Below are positions 1 through 11,458 of a stretch of 64,000 nt of DNA, one piece after another (within the stretch, counting starts at the first letter, position 1; every line of letters starts with the position of its first letter). Below the pieces are notes generated by a model. It was not told where the DNA came from and searched no databases. It worked only from the letters and a program-made list of their open reading frames with translations. The stretch covers positions 434,001-498,000 of the forward strand of contig NC_054688.1 in NCBI RefSeq assembly GCF_011074885.1. The letters are read 5' to 3'. The DNA comes from Brettanomyces bruxellensis (taxonomy: Eukaryota; Ascomycota; Pichiomycetes; Pichiales; Pichiaceae). Position numbers and translations under genes: made by a program.

Positions 1-3000
1 TTCAAGTAGTATCTCAAGTTTATCCAACTAGTCTGTTCTAACTTGCCTGCTCCACTTATTATTCGAGCGTATGTCGGCTATCCGTATCAACTATTCGTCT
101 GTTTCAAGCTATTAGTTATTTGCTATCTAGCTCGGTTTATAAGTTATCCTGCTTGGCTATCAATGCCTATATCTCGCAATTTGCCTTCTGATATATGTGC
201 TGCAAATAGTGTATCACTCCCTTAATTTTTCGGTATCTGTGCGAAACGGCAAAAAATATATATACGTAAATATATATCGATGCGGTATTAAATGCGAGCG
301 AAATGTCCACTGCGAAGGCGTCACTAAAGTATACGTGGTGACCCGGAATAGTTCCTATCTCTTGAAATTTTAACCTTTGCAGTTATACACGCAAAATGCT
401 ATAAAGACCCGTTATGTTAATTAAAAGCTGAAAAGGGCTCACAGCATTCAAAAAGATAACTAGACACTGGGAGGGGATGAAAAATAACAAATGTGAAATA
501 CGGAATAAAATTGGAATAATAATATAAACGCAACATAATGGGAAACAAGGGAAAATGGAAAGGGATATAAATTAAATTGGCTAGGTAAACAGGAAGAATG
601 CACAAAGAAAAAATAACGAGGAGGTAAAAAAATAAGAATAATGTGAACAAACACAATCAATTTCTTAGGCGTAGATTTCCCGAATTGAAATGTGAGTGTA
701 GTCTCAACAAAGCCCAGTAATGGGGAATAATTATCTTGTGCATTGTGCTCTCTGATTTTTTGCTTTTTGGATGCGGAACGAAGCAACTGGCATAATTCAG
801 ACCTCCTCTTCGTTTTGTCTTCTGCCTCAATTTCTTTCAGTCCGTCCCTCACTTATTCTATTGTCTGGCCTCAAGCACAAATTCAATGCTGTATAAATAT
901 ATCTTGCTCACAAAATCTGAAAATTACCATCCTTCCACCTAATTAAGCTTTGAACTGTAACATGTTGGCTTTTGCTGCCATCCGATGTAAGGAGGTGCTC
1001 ATCTATCGCCAACATTCCATAAAATCTTCTATGGATGCAGCTGTAAGAAAACACCCAAACAGATATTCTAAATCAGTGCATACTGCAAAATACTTATGTG
1101 TGTTACTTGTAGCCATCAGTGACTGAGATGCAGAACTCCAGTCAGATGCCTACTAACAACTTTTAAAAGCATTGAAAGTTTATCACTCTTGTCTCTGATG
1201 CTTGACCTACCACCCTACATCCATTATTTTATGCTTATTCTACAAGCCTACATACAAATATGTAATCTCTCTCTCTCCCTATTCATTCAACTATTTGCCT
1301 TACCTCTCTTCCACACTACCTGGATAAAATTAGTCTATAGCTTTTTTTTTCACTGAATCATCAACGCCAATCATCGTGGAAGAATAGGAAATAAAATTAT
1401 AAAAATAGGAATCGCTGCATAATAAGAGCTCACACGATAATTTGGGCACCCAGAAATCATCCAAAGTTTCCTCTTTTACTTATATTACGCTCCCGGGGCA
1501 TTCCAGATCCGTTCAATTGTGTTCTTTACTGCTAGAAACCACGCGCAGTGATAGGTTAAATGGAAAAATCCCATAACTTGCCAATACCATTTAAGCGCCA
1601 AGATCTGGGTTCTTGAGTGAAAAAAAAACTTGAGTTTTTAACGCTGAGATTGGATTGTCCGAGCCGGAAAGAAAATCTATACCTTTCAACATAGCCCCAG
1701 CCACTTGAAAAATACAAAATGAAAAAGTACAACTATAACAATAACAAGATTAGTACTGCATGAGAAAAACCAATAGGAAAAAGAAAAAGTCAAACATTGG
1801 AAAGAAAACGGTTGAATGTTTGTCCCTTAGGCATATAACGGGATCACTTCAATTAGTGTTGGAGCTCAGTTCAATTTACCTCTTTTTATACCTTGAAACT
1901 TCCAGAGCCTTTCACACAAAAAGTTGTATCTTTTTTTGCTTGACCGAAATTAAATTGTACCATTGCCGTTATTCAATTAAAGCAGCAACAGCAGTGTAAA
2001 TCAAGTTTCATTTTTTCTATGTTTTGAAATTGTAATACCGGTAGTTGATTAACAAGTATTCATTTCATTGAACCGTATTCGTATGCAGGTGACTCTCTGT
2101 TCAATAGAATGCTTGAATCAGCAACGGCAAATGAGAAGAAAGAAGAATAACCAACAAGCACTAAATTCGTAACGATTCCAACGGCAATTCCAGGGACAAT
2201 CATAATATGGTATTGGTCACTCTCCTCGAACAATAAGATTTATCACCGCTGTTTTTGTAAGCAGGCAGATGTAATTATATTATTTAAAAAAATTTCGGAA
2301 AGCTGTGATGCCTATTCACCAAGCCGTTTTTCTGTGCCGGTTAAAAGTCTATTCTTCTTGTTAGTCGATCGACGGATATCGTCAGTTTATCGTATCGTTA
2401 GATCAGTCGATCGTCCATTTCAGAATTCTGAAAACCTTGTACCGCCAGAAAAGCAATTAATACATCAAACTCACAACATTCTGAATATTTTTAGTGGTCC
2501 AAAATATTCGGGTATTTCACAAACCCAAGATTTGCTTTAAAAACACCAACAATTTTGTTTGTCTCTTGAAATTACTCAAATTTCCCGCTTCATCATCTCA
2601 ATATCACTCACGGAAATGATTTCGTCGATAGTCCGGTCTATCAGATAGCACCGCCTTAAATGTTGAAAATTGATATGTCTGGGATTAATTGCTATCACTA
2701 GAATGTTTCCTTCCACTGCCTTCGTTGTTTCACTAATTTAATTTTCTTCAATTTAATATCATTTATATATTTAAATTTGGTTCAGATTGGGAATATTTAG
2801 ATTGCCATTAAATATAACAGGCCCCTAATTGACATTACTAATAAAAATGTACGGCAGAACTAAGTTGCTTCGTTGCGTATAACAGAAATATTAAGGTTTA
2901 TGAATTGACATTGTTAGATTTTAAATTACCAAATTAATGCTTATGTTATCCTAGAACGAAGAATGCCGAATTTTGTACTTTTAATCGGTTCATAAAGATG

Positions 3001-4720
3001 CGTCAGACGTTTTATCCAAAAGGCAATCTACTGCTTTTTGTTTAAATGCAAACATTGTCATCTGTTTTATCAGGAATATCAAATTGCAGAAAGCAGATTC
3101 TTTAAGTAACATCTGACTAATAATATGCACGATATGAACAAGTGGCTAATACGAAGTTAGGATAATCAGTAGGTGAGTACCATAAATGAGTTCAATAAGG
3201 ACTGAAAACTTAACAATGCAATCTATTATTACCTTAGTTTGGTTTTGTAGATCCTTCAAAATGTAAGGAACAAAGACAAATTGTGATTATTATGCTAAGA
3301 ACAGACCCACCAGATCCTCTTATGGCTTGATTTTAAATTCTGATCTATTTTTATGACATTTACTATATAGAAAATATTTTATTCTCCTTTTCATATTTTG
3401 ATTAGAAATAGTACCACCAACTGGTGTCCTGTAAATTAATAAAGCGCTTGCGAAAGCGTGCTTTTGCACTTTGATAATGCCATTGAAAGAATTGGATAAT
3501 CCCATACAACTAACTGCCTTCAAATGATAAAGAGAAGACGTGCGTAAAATAGCCATGCAATTGGGATGTATGTACAGATGGATGCTGATCGGTATATTTC
3601 CCTTTTCGGAATAGAAGAAGGCCACACAAAAAAATACGAGAATACAGAAAATAAATAAATACGCGCGAAACAATCAACATGTGCGAAACAAAAGGTATAA
3701 TTTCATTCCGTATGACTAGCGCTGGATTAACCCCGTTCGAGCTAGAAAAAGAAAAGACACTTCCCAAGGAAAAATTTAATGTGATGCTGACCAAGCATTA
3801 TCAGACTTAATTTACAAAACAGCAACGTAATGCTAACAAGTGGCATTTAAGTCCGTCTTAATAAATGCAGTTCCCGTATTCTAAACCCTGGGACAGCCAA
3901 AATTGATCCATGCACAAGAGTTTGCAACAAAATAATGATAGCGATTCAAGTTATTAGTTAGGTTGTTATTTGGCACGGCAAATCCTCAAAAATTGCACTA
4001 GTAAGTTTAACGTTCCTTCCCTCGGCATTTAAACAACCACTATAAAGATTTTGGGCACTCCGCAATTACGTAATGAAACAATATTGTGCGAACAATATGA
4101 AAGAGCAATTTCAATAGAATCAGGCACACCCTGGGGCAAGGAACGCACAAAGCCCAATTACCCTTGTTTGTATTGTTTTGTGGGCCTTCACATAGGTAAT
4201 TTCTCTAGTATTTCAGAGATTTTTGATAACAGTACAGCCAGATTTGTGTTGTAGATAAGAAGAAAGCTTACTCAGCCACATAACATCGTATTCGTAATTG
4301 GGTTAAGTAAACTACGAGGATATATTTGATAATGAAGATCGCAGTTTTCTCCAAAACGTGTGTAAAATTACCATCCTTTATCACACAGGAATAAAAAAGC
4401 GGCTGCTTTAATGTGCTATATTTATATATTAAATGGTAAATGATTGGACTTTGGGAAATACAGAAGGGCCCGTACATAAAGGAAAAAACAGAAGAATGAA
4501 AATTTTCAGGATTTTGATGGATTGTGCATATGAACCGTTGGCAAATATATTATTACGGGAGCAGCTATTTTTACTTATTGTTCGTTTTATTTCTTTCAAT
4601 TGTAACCACATAATCATGTATCTGTTTGTGTGCAATATCCGAGGCTGTGAATCCTGCAAAATATTTTGGTAACCACCATGAAATATTTACATGTTTGTGC
4701 CGCTTTCGAGACTAGGCAGA

Positions 4721-4734
4721 AGCGGGGTAACCAG
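4721..4734 (+). promoter_or_regulatory. GC-box motif shared by both esterase genes
   Basis: AGCGGGGTAACCAG lies about 190 bp upstream of the first esterase ATG. The same AGCGGGGTAAC word recurs at 6201 in the interval before the second esterase. GCGGGG fits the core of the Mig1-type glucose-repressor site (SYGGGG). The AT-rich flank that Mig1 prefers is weak in this copy. The regulatory role is inferred from the shared word only. Confidence 0.35.
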
Positions 4735-4791
4735 TTCGTTTACTATGAGGTTAGATGATAGGAGTAATATGTCCACCCCATGTTGAGCAGG

Positions 4792-4799
4792 TATAAATA
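4792..4799 (+). promoter_or_regulatory. TATA box of first IAH1-type esterase
   Basis: TATAAATA at 131 bp upstream of the ATG at 4923 is a near-ideal yeast TATA element at a normal distance. With the optimal codon choice of the gene it suggests strong, regulated transcription. Confidence 0.6.
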
Positions 4800-4922
4800 G
4801 GGGTCGGCGCCCCCTGTTTTTACAAAAGTAATTCAACTGATTCTTGAGATTTTGACTTGGAAATCAATAAGCACAACAGCAAACTAATCAACAGCAAAAA
4901 AAAAAAGCAAATCTCTGCAACA

Positions 4923-5702
4923 ATGTCTTCCCCTTTCCAATACAACAAGTTCTTGATGTTCGGTGACTCGATCACTGAGTATTCTTTCAACCAGCTTCCA
5001 GAAACACACGAACATGACCCACAGTTCACTTTGGGTGCTGCTTTCACCGATGCTTACGTCAGAAGAATGCAGGTTGTCCGTCATGGTTTTGCAGGTTACT
5101 GCACTAGAGATGCTTTGAAGCTTATTGGACCAGTCCTTAAGTATGAGCACGACACCAAACCAGAGGCTGAGCAAGTTAAGATTGGATACATCTACTTCGG
5201 CACTAACGATTCCAGAGTTATGGGTGAGGGTGGCAACTACCAGCACGTCGACATTCCTCAGTACTTGGAGAACATGAAGAAGTTGGTTGCCGAATACCAA
5301 AAGAGAAACATCCATGTCTTGTTGGTGACACCTGCTCTTCACGACCAAAAGTTGTGGAGCAAGCACTGCCCAGAGGATGTTCCAACTGGAAATTACCGTA
5401 GTAGTGAGGTCCAGAAGCAGTATGCAGATGCTTTGTACAAGTTTGCTACTGAGGAGCTCAAGGTTCCTTGCTTCCACTTCTACAATGCAATGAAGAAGTA
5501 CATGGATGATCATCCTAGCGTCACCATTGGTGACATGCTTGTCGATGGAATTCACATGAGTGGAATCTCCTACAAGATCGTCTTTGATGGTTTAATGGAG
5601 TTGATCAAGGAGAACTATCCTGAGTACTATCCACCAAACATGAAGATAAGATTCCCAGACTGGCCTGAGATCACTTACGACACTGACTTCAACAAGGGTT
5701 GA
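4923..5702 (+). CDS. IAH1: Isoamyl acetate-hydrolysing esterase (SGNH/GDSL family), copy A
   Basis: A 259-residue SGNH/GDSL hydrolase, slightly longer than S. cerevisiae Iah1 (238 aa). The family hydrolyses acetate esters such as isoamyl acetate and so sets the balance of fruity esters in fermenting yeast. Visible motifs are block I GDSIT with nucleophile Ser16, block III GTND (residues 93-96) with the oxyanion Asn95, and block V DGIH with Asp208 and His211. There is no signal peptide or membrane span, so it is probably cytosolic. The frame is open further upstream but only from a TTG; the first ATG, at 4923, aligns exactly with the N-terminus of the paralog at 7114. Codon choice is strongly optimal (TTG, AAG, GAC, GGT, ACC), unlike copy B, which points to high expression. 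Its neighbour downstream is a tandem paralog. Confidence 0.88.
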   Translation: MSSPFQYNKFLMFGDSITEYSFNQLPETHEHDPQFTLGAAFTDAYVRRMQVVRHGFAGYCTRDALKLIGPVLKYEHDTKPEAEQVKIGYIYFGTNDSRVMGEGGNYQHVDIPQYLENMKKLVAEYQKRNIHVLLVTPALHDQKLWSKHCPEDVPTGNYRSSEVQKQYADALYKFATEELKVPCFHFYNAMKKYMDDHPSVTIGDMLVDGIHMSGISYKIVFDGLMELIKENYPEYYPPNMKIRFPDWPEITYDTDFNKG

Positions 5703-7113
5703 AACCCGTTGGTTGTGAGCATTTACATTACGTACAACTTTTTATTTTTTATCTAGATTATCAATTTTATATGTGCGGTCAACAACTGAATTTGCTGTAG
5801 GTATCGTTTGTCTCTTCATAATATGGAATTCCAATTGCCGTTTTTGTAGAACTTTTTCTCACTACTACATTCGAAAGCTACTTATTTTCTTCTTGGCATT
5901 TTGTAATAGATTTCCAAACCGACTGGTATTAATTTTAATGCTGGTGGTTTCCAATCGATTTCACTGCTTTTCGGCAAAGCTATAATTCTTTCCAAATGGT
6001 CAGGTTATGGAGATTATTCAAAATTTATCGGTGCATTTTCAAAATCTGTTTGCTTGGCAAAAAATAAAATTTGCTAAAAAATGTTACAAAATAAGTGGAA
6101 ATCGATGCTTACATGAAGATTTTGTTCCGGTCAGAAAATTTTCCGAATGATTCAAACGGTCTCGGTGATTTCACAAGGAGCAACCTTTATGGCCGCATAA
6201 AGCGGGGTAACAAGACAAGATACACGATTTTGTAATTATAAACTAAGAAATGTGAACAATATGATCGGCAAACTAATTAAAACTAGGCTGGTTTCGAAAA
6301 GAGCCCAAATTTTGGTCATTTAATGGATGAAAAAAGAACAATTTAAATTCAGTTTGATAAAAAAATAGGATCAGCTCAGATTTATATGCACGGGTCTTCG
6401 GGTTATATTTCGAGTATTTGCGTATCATACTTAGGTGGATGGTTTTTGGAAATACTCACTTTATCCATTTTCATTTGTGCCCTGATATTTGCATAATATG
6501 AAACAAGGCCCTGAAATGCACTGTTACTTATTTCATCAACAAGCATACAATATAATATTTAGCACGATGGAAAGAACAAATAATTTAATTCCTTTATCTC
6601 CTCTAGAAATATATTTTGAAGAAGAATGATGTCATTGTCTGACATTAACTCTCAGTGCGTGTAATCCGCTCCAAACTAAAGCCTCTAACCGAAACAAAAG
6701 ATTACTTATCAGAAATTGAAAGCTACAACACTTTTGTGCACCCCTACCAACCTACACTGCTTTTTTGTTTTGTTGTTTAACGTTATCAAAGCCTTGTGCT
6801 TTTAATAAACAAGATGGTACGAACAAACTTTACCGCATATTAAAATTCAGGGATAATCGGATTTCGGCATTATTACCTAATACGTGGGAGGCCTGAAAAC
6901 GGCAAGCACTACTCTCAGCTTTTTCCCTCGTTATTATTCGTCACCATTTCTGGTGTACAGATGCATTTTACATTTAACAGTTCGTATGCTTATCTTCTTA
7001 CAATCACGCATTGAGTTTACCGTCGCATTAAATTACAACGCAAGTTACAACTTTGGTGGCTCAATTGATAGATATTACTCAAGACACTCATTAAATAAAC
7101 TCCCGTGTACACA
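5703..7113. other. Intergenic region between the esterase paralogs
   Basis: About 1.4 kb, AT-rich, with no supported ORF. It holds the 3' end of copy A and the promoter of copy B. The only motif of note is the AGCGGGGTAAC word at 6201, shared with the copy A promoter. Confidence 0.5.
6197..6211 (+). promoter_or_regulatory. Mig1-like GC box between the esterase genes
   Basis: ATAAAGCGGGGTAAC matches the full Mig1 consensus (five A/T, then SYGGGG), and AGCGGGGTAAC repeats the word at 4721. It lies about 900 bp upstream of copy B, far for a yeast site, so it could instead be a relic of the duplication of the whole promoter-gene unit. Function is inferred. Confidence 0.35.
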
Positions 7114-7887
7114 ATGACATCACCATTTCAATTCAAGCGTTTCTTAATGTTTGGCGATTCGATTACTGAATTCGCGTTTAATGAGTATCCACCAACTTAC
7201 GAAGATGAGCCTCAATTTACACTCGGTGCCGGACTATCAAATGCATATGCCAGAAAATTGGAGGTTGTTCAAAGAGGATTTTCAGGCTACACTTCGAGGG
7301 ATGCAGCTAAGCTTATAGGCCCAATTCTCAAGTATGAACATGACTTGAGGTCTGCAAACGAGAAAATCGTATTAGCGTATGCATTCTTTGGTACAAACGA
7401 TGCTCGACTTCAGGGAACGAACCCGGAGAACAACCAGCATATCGATATCGACGAATACGTGGCAAACATGATGATGGTGGTGGCTGAATTTAAAAAGAGA
7501 GATATCCCAGTTATAGTGGTGACTCCAGGACTTCATGATCAGGAATTGTGGGCTAAGGTGTATCCAGAAGACATGGAGACAGGTGACTATAGAAGTTCAG
7601 CGATTAACAAGCAGTATGCAGATGCCATGGCTGAAAAATGCAGCGCTGAAGATATTCCGGTTGTCCATCTCTACAATTCAATGAAGCAATTTCTAGACGC
7701 ACATCCTCAATTGAGCACTAGTGACTTGCTTGTGGATGGAATTCACCTCAAAGGGAAGGGCTACAAGATCCTGTATGATGCGATGATGAAGATTATCAAG
7801 GCCAGATACCCATCTTTGGATCCTACAAACATGAAACAGCGGTTTCCAGAATGGCGCTTTCTTGGTGATGACACGGTGTTCGAGTGA
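7114..7887 (+). CDS. IAH1: Isoamyl acetate-hydrolysing esterase (SGNH/GDSL family), copy B
   Basis: A 257-residue tandem paralog of the esterase at 4923, about half identical by eye over its whole length with almost no gaps. It keeps every catalytic element: GDSIT with Ser16, GTND with Asn95, and DGIH with Asp208 and His211. An in-frame GTG lies three codons upstream, but the ATG at 7114 gives MTSPFQ, matching MSSPFQ of copy A. Codon use is much less biased than in copy A (many TTA, GAT, ATA and AGA codons), so expression is probably lower or conditional. Divergence is spread along the protein, so this is not a recent duplication. Substrate choice may differ from copy A; nothing in the motifs settles this. 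Confidence 0.87.
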   Translation: MTSPFQFKRFLMFGDSITEFAFNEYPPTYEDEPQFTLGAGLSNAYARKLEVVQRGFSGYTSRDAAKLIGPILKYEHDLRSANEKIVLAYAFFGTNDARLQGTNPENNQHIDIDEYVANMMMVVAEFKKRDIPVIVVTPGLHDQELWAKVYPEDMETGDYRSSAINKQYADAMAEKCSAEDIPVVHLYNSMKQFLDAHPQLSTSDLLVDGIHLKGKGYKILYDAMMKIIKARYPSLDPTNMKQRFPEWRFLGDDTVFE

Positions 7888-9324
7888 TAATTGATCCCGG
7901 TAATGGCTCAAGTCGGGAATATTCGATTTTTGTTGCGAGTAAGGGTGGCTCAGCACAGCTGATATAATATATATTCTATATATATTGTAATTTATCATAT
8001 CTATGCACATTGCATGCACAAAAAGCCCGTTTTCGAAATGCACGAGATCTCTGGGCGCTTAAGTCATCCCACTGTTGGGCAGGATTTCATTGCAAAAAGC
8101 ATTCATATGAAAGTGTGTCTCGGCCTTCTTTCTTCATCTCAACCGAAACTCCCGACTTTATATAATACACCGATTCAAATGCATAGCTATTTTCATCAAA
8201 TTATACGAAAAATTGCAATTTGCAAGTTTGGCTTACCTGGATCCCATTGCAAGACCCCATGCATACAATTGCGAGTCCGTTTGTATACCTGTAAGATGAA
8301 CTAAATTGCGTAAGAAGACCATTACACTAAAAAGCCACAGGTGGGATGCCAGGTCCCTTTATTCGGCAACGTCTAATCGCTTTGTTCTCCTATATTTATC
8401 AAAAGCATTTTTCTTTTCCAAAATGGCCGCCTTATATTTCATTCTCGGTGGGCAGGGAAGTAGGGATTATTTAGTAGAGCTCAAGTATGGCGAACTACTC
8501 AGGATACTGCCCGGATATACAATAGGGGGAAAAAACGTTTTGTATGTTTTTCCGCTTCTTCCGCATTTTTTTCCTTCTTTTTCTTTCTTAGAAAATTTGC
8601 ATCCCACTGAATAAGGCCCAGCTTCTATTTTCTGCCGTGGGATCTTTTGATGTATCCCACATCTGGCTGGATCTGACGATTTACGTCTGACAAGTACTTA
8701 AGCACGCTAATTTGCACTCGGACAAAGCAAGAATTTTCATCATCTGATTTTGTGTTACACTTGTTTGGTTTCGGCTGTTTTGCAACTCCAATTTTGTTGT
8801 TGGTAATCGATCTATAGTTGGTTTGATAGCGATTGTACAGATAGCGAAGGTTGATTGTATCCCGCGCTAAACACCACAGGGAGAGAAAAAGATAAAAGAG
8901 ATTTTTTAAGACAAAGAAAAAGCGGGCTGGGGAAAAAAGGTAATATAATAAATCTACCAGCACCAACAAACCAAGGCGAAGCGAAAATTTCGGGTATCAC
9001 TTGTTATTTATCAGCTTATAAGCAATTTGCCAATTTACAACAGAAGCCAAATCTTTAGAGACTAGATTGTTTTTCCTTTGTATCAGAGTGTCTGTTTGTT
9101 TGCGATTCCGCATTTTGTTTTCTCGTTGTTTCTGCAACCACTAAAGGTATAGTGATAGCAAAAAAGCAGGATCAAGCACAGGCAGCAATACAGAGCTTGT
9201 ACAGAACCAGCAAAGTACGCAGGAAAGGAACTTCCGCGTTCAGGTTAGATACAGATAGCATTTACAGGAAAAGGGAGAAGAGTGCAAAGTAGTGAATATT
9301 GAAGGAAGACAGATTTAAAAGAAG
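7888..9324. other. Intergenic region upstream of the ECM3-like gene
   Basis: About 1.4 kb. A short AT palindrome-like run (TATATATTCTATATATATTG) near 7967-7987 could serve as 3'-end efficiency element of esterase B. Open frames of about 100 codons (8014-8304, 8306-8614, 8625-8969) are low-complexity and unsupported. The last 200 bases are A/G-rich, as in a yeast 5' leader. Confidence 0.45.
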
Positions 9325-11220
9325 ATGTCGGTCCCTTTAGGTACAATCATCTACATTGCAGTGAAGCCGATCTTCAAGATATACTTGATTATCGGCGTGG
9401 GTGTGCTCATGGCGAGGCTGAATGTGTTGACGGTGGACACATCGAGAAACATCAGTTCGTTGGCAGTGATGGTTCTCTTGCCGGCTTTGGCGTTTGATAA
9501 AATTGTGACAAACATCGACAACAGCGATATCAAGCAGATTGCGACGATTGTCATTGTGTCCTTCTTCATGATGGGCTCCGGAAGCATAGGTACGTTCCTG
9601 ATTGGTGCCGCTCTCGGGTGCCCCGTGAGCTGGTACGGTGGACTTTTGTCGTGCGGTCTTTTACCGAACATTTCTGATCTCCCGATTGCATACTTGCAGT
9701 CCATGGAGAGTTCAAACATCTTGAAGCATGTGGACAAGGGAGTCTCGTATGTGTGCATCTTCTTGGCGCTCCAGATGATAGTGCAGTTCAACTTTGGCGG
9801 CTTCAAGTTGATCGAGTTGGATTTCCGCAAGCAGCTCAATTCGGACGACGAGGAGGACGATTTAGAGCAGGGAGCCGAAATTGGGGACAGTGACGCCATT
9901 GTGGATGGTTCGACCCCCGCGGGGGAAACCCACACACCAGGTGAAGGTACCAGCAGTCTGCAGGAAGACTCTGCGGGCTCAACTTTGCTAAAAGAGGCCT
10001 TACCGAGCTCCGAGAGCACTTCCGGCGAGGAAAACACAAAAACTGGCGATGCCAGGCACAGGACAGTGCGGGCAACGTCACCATCGCCAAGAATAACGGC
10101 TGAAGGACCCCAGGAAGAGGCCGCAGAGCAGGAGGAAACAGCTCCGATATCGCCGACATCGACCCTAAGTTCGCTGGATTCCATAATTGACAATGCATCG
10201 GTCAATCCACGCAACAAGGCCCCGGAACCTCTCTACCGCGGGGACAGTGTCGGTGGGCACAGTGCACTATCGCGGTTGGCATCAAGGTTGAGCTACAGTT
10301 CGGCACTAAGCCGTAAGGCAAGCGTTCCAGACTCGATCTTGAGCACGACGAATTCCAGGACCCAGGCCCCGGAGAACATGGATGACATTGTGAGGGTGTA
10401 CTCGCACTTCAACGAGCTCAAGCAGAGCAAGGAGGAGGAGAAGGAGCGCAAGAGAATGGAGAAACTCGAGTCTGGCACCAGCAGCACGTCCAGTTCGTCG
10501 ACTTCGCTGGGTTTGGAGAAGCAGCCGGGCTTAGGCTTTATTGCCAGGAAGAAGTACCAGCTGCAGAAGGCCAAAAGAGGCCTCCGCAAGACCAAGAAGA
10601 CCTTGCGGCACCTTGATTACTGGAAAATCTTCAAAGAAGCCGTGAATGTTCTTCTCACGAGTACTTTGAAGCCCTGTTCCGTGGCCGTTGTGCTCAGCAT
10701 CATCGTGTGCATGATTCCCTGGGTCAAAGCGCTTTTTGTGTTCACCGACCAGGCCACAATGCCCAATGCTCCCGACCACCAACCTGCACTTTCTTTCCTC
10801 ATGGACTTCACATCTTACATTGGTGCTGCCGAGGTCCCGATCGGGTTGCTTCTTTTGGGAGGAACCATAGGCCGGTTGTCCTTGAGTAAGCTCCCCGCTG
10901 GAACCTGGAGGACCCCAGTTGGAGTCACGTTCTTTAAGTTGTTTGTGTTTCCAGTCATCGGATGTGCTTTGAACTCCAAACTACACAAGGACGGCCTTTT
11001 CTACAATGAGGACATCCTTTACTTCATCTGCAACATCAACTTCTGCCTTCCGCCGGCAACGTCGCTTATTTACATCACCGCATTTTACACGCCCGTTGGC
11101 TCAAAGTCCACTTTGCAGATGGACTGTCTTGCTTTGGCATATATCTTCCACTATATATGCTTGGTTGTGTGCCTACCGTTTGTCACTTCCTACACCATGA
11201 AGGTCGCTTTGGGATACTGA
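9325..11220 (+). CDS. ECM3: Auxin-efflux-carrier family membrane protein (Ecm3-like)
   Basis: 631 residues with the architecture of the fungal auxin efflux carrier (AEC) family, of which S. cerevisiae has Ecm3 and Ynl095c at about the same length. About five hydrophobic helices fill residues 1-170, followed by a long hydrophilic, acidic and Ser/Thr-rich cytosolic loop (about 175-430) and another set of helices (about 450-625). The N-terminal block contains the AEC-like segment around LLPALAFDKI and the CGLLPNISDLPIAYLQS region; the C-terminal block contains ICNINFCLPPATSLIYI. The fungal members have no proven substrate and are usually placed in the ER membrane or secretory route. The loop is rich in PEST-like and Ser-rich stretches, a likely target of phosphorylation. 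The ATG at 9325 is the first in frame. Which of the two S. cerevisiae relatives is the true ortholog is open. Confidence 0.8.
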   Translation: MSVPLGTIIYIAVKPIFKIYLIIGVGVLMARLNVLTVDTSRNISSLAVMVLLPALAFDKIVTNIDNSDIKQIATIVIVSFFMMGSGSIGTFLIGAALGCPVSWYGGLLSCGLLPNISDLPIAYLQSMESSNILKHVDKGVSYVCIFLALQMIVQFNFGGFKLIELDFRKQLNSDDEEDDLEQGAEIGDSDAIVDGSTPAGETHTPGEGTSSLQEDSAGSTLLKEALPSSESTSGEENTKTGDARHRTVRATSPSPRITAEGPQEEAAEQEETAPISPTSTLSSLDSIIDNASVNPRNKAPEPLYRGDSVGGHSALSRLASRLSYSSALSRKASVPDSILSTTNSRTQAPENMDDIVRVYSHFNELKQSKEEEKERKRMEKLESGTSSTSSSSTSLGLEKQPGLGFIARKKYQLQKAKRGLRKTKKTLRHLDYWKIFKEAVNVLLTSTLKPCSVAVVLSIIVCMIPWVKALFVFTDQATMPNAPDHQPALSFLMDFTSYIGAAEVPIGLLLLGGTIGRLSLSKLPAGTWRTPVGVTFFKLFVFPVIGCALNSKLHKDGLFYNEDILYFICNINFCLPPATSLIYITAFYTPVGSKSTLQMDCLALAYIFHYICLVVCLPFVTSYTMKVALGY

Positions 11221-11458
11221 TTTAGACTAGACTATTTTGTTCCTGCATCGCTGTATATTATATAACACATTAATTTTCGTTTATTATGGGGCTGTCTTGC
11301 GTAGTGTTGTATAGTATAGTGCTTGCTATATTTATTTATTTATTCAATTTATTTATTTTTTTTTTTTTCTTTACTTATTTTATTTTTCTTCCTCTCTCTT
11401 TGCTTGCTCTTCTTCTCATTATTCACATACACTCCATCCCAGAACCAAGCCTCCCAAT

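Larger units (their letters stand above)
1..4922. other. Long stretch with no recognisable gene
   Basis: About 4.9 kb of AT-rich DNA. The longest open frames are about 130 codons, are riddled with low-complexity Phe/Leu/Ser/Lys residues, overlap one another on both strands, and match no family I know. I see no tRNA-type internal promoter, no terminal repeats and no satellite. The last 200 bases are the promoter of the downstream esterase. Decayed genes, a noncoding RNA or an origin cannot be excluded by eye. Confidence 0.5.

Noticed and set aside
460..852. 130-codon minus-strand ORF.
   Set aside because: Low-complexity Phe/Leu/Pro composition, overlapping open frames on both strands and no family resemblance.
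9351..10217. 288-codon minus-strand ORF opposite the ECM3-like gene.
   Set aside because: Antisense shadow of a real gene; Ser/Pro-rich and without any domain.
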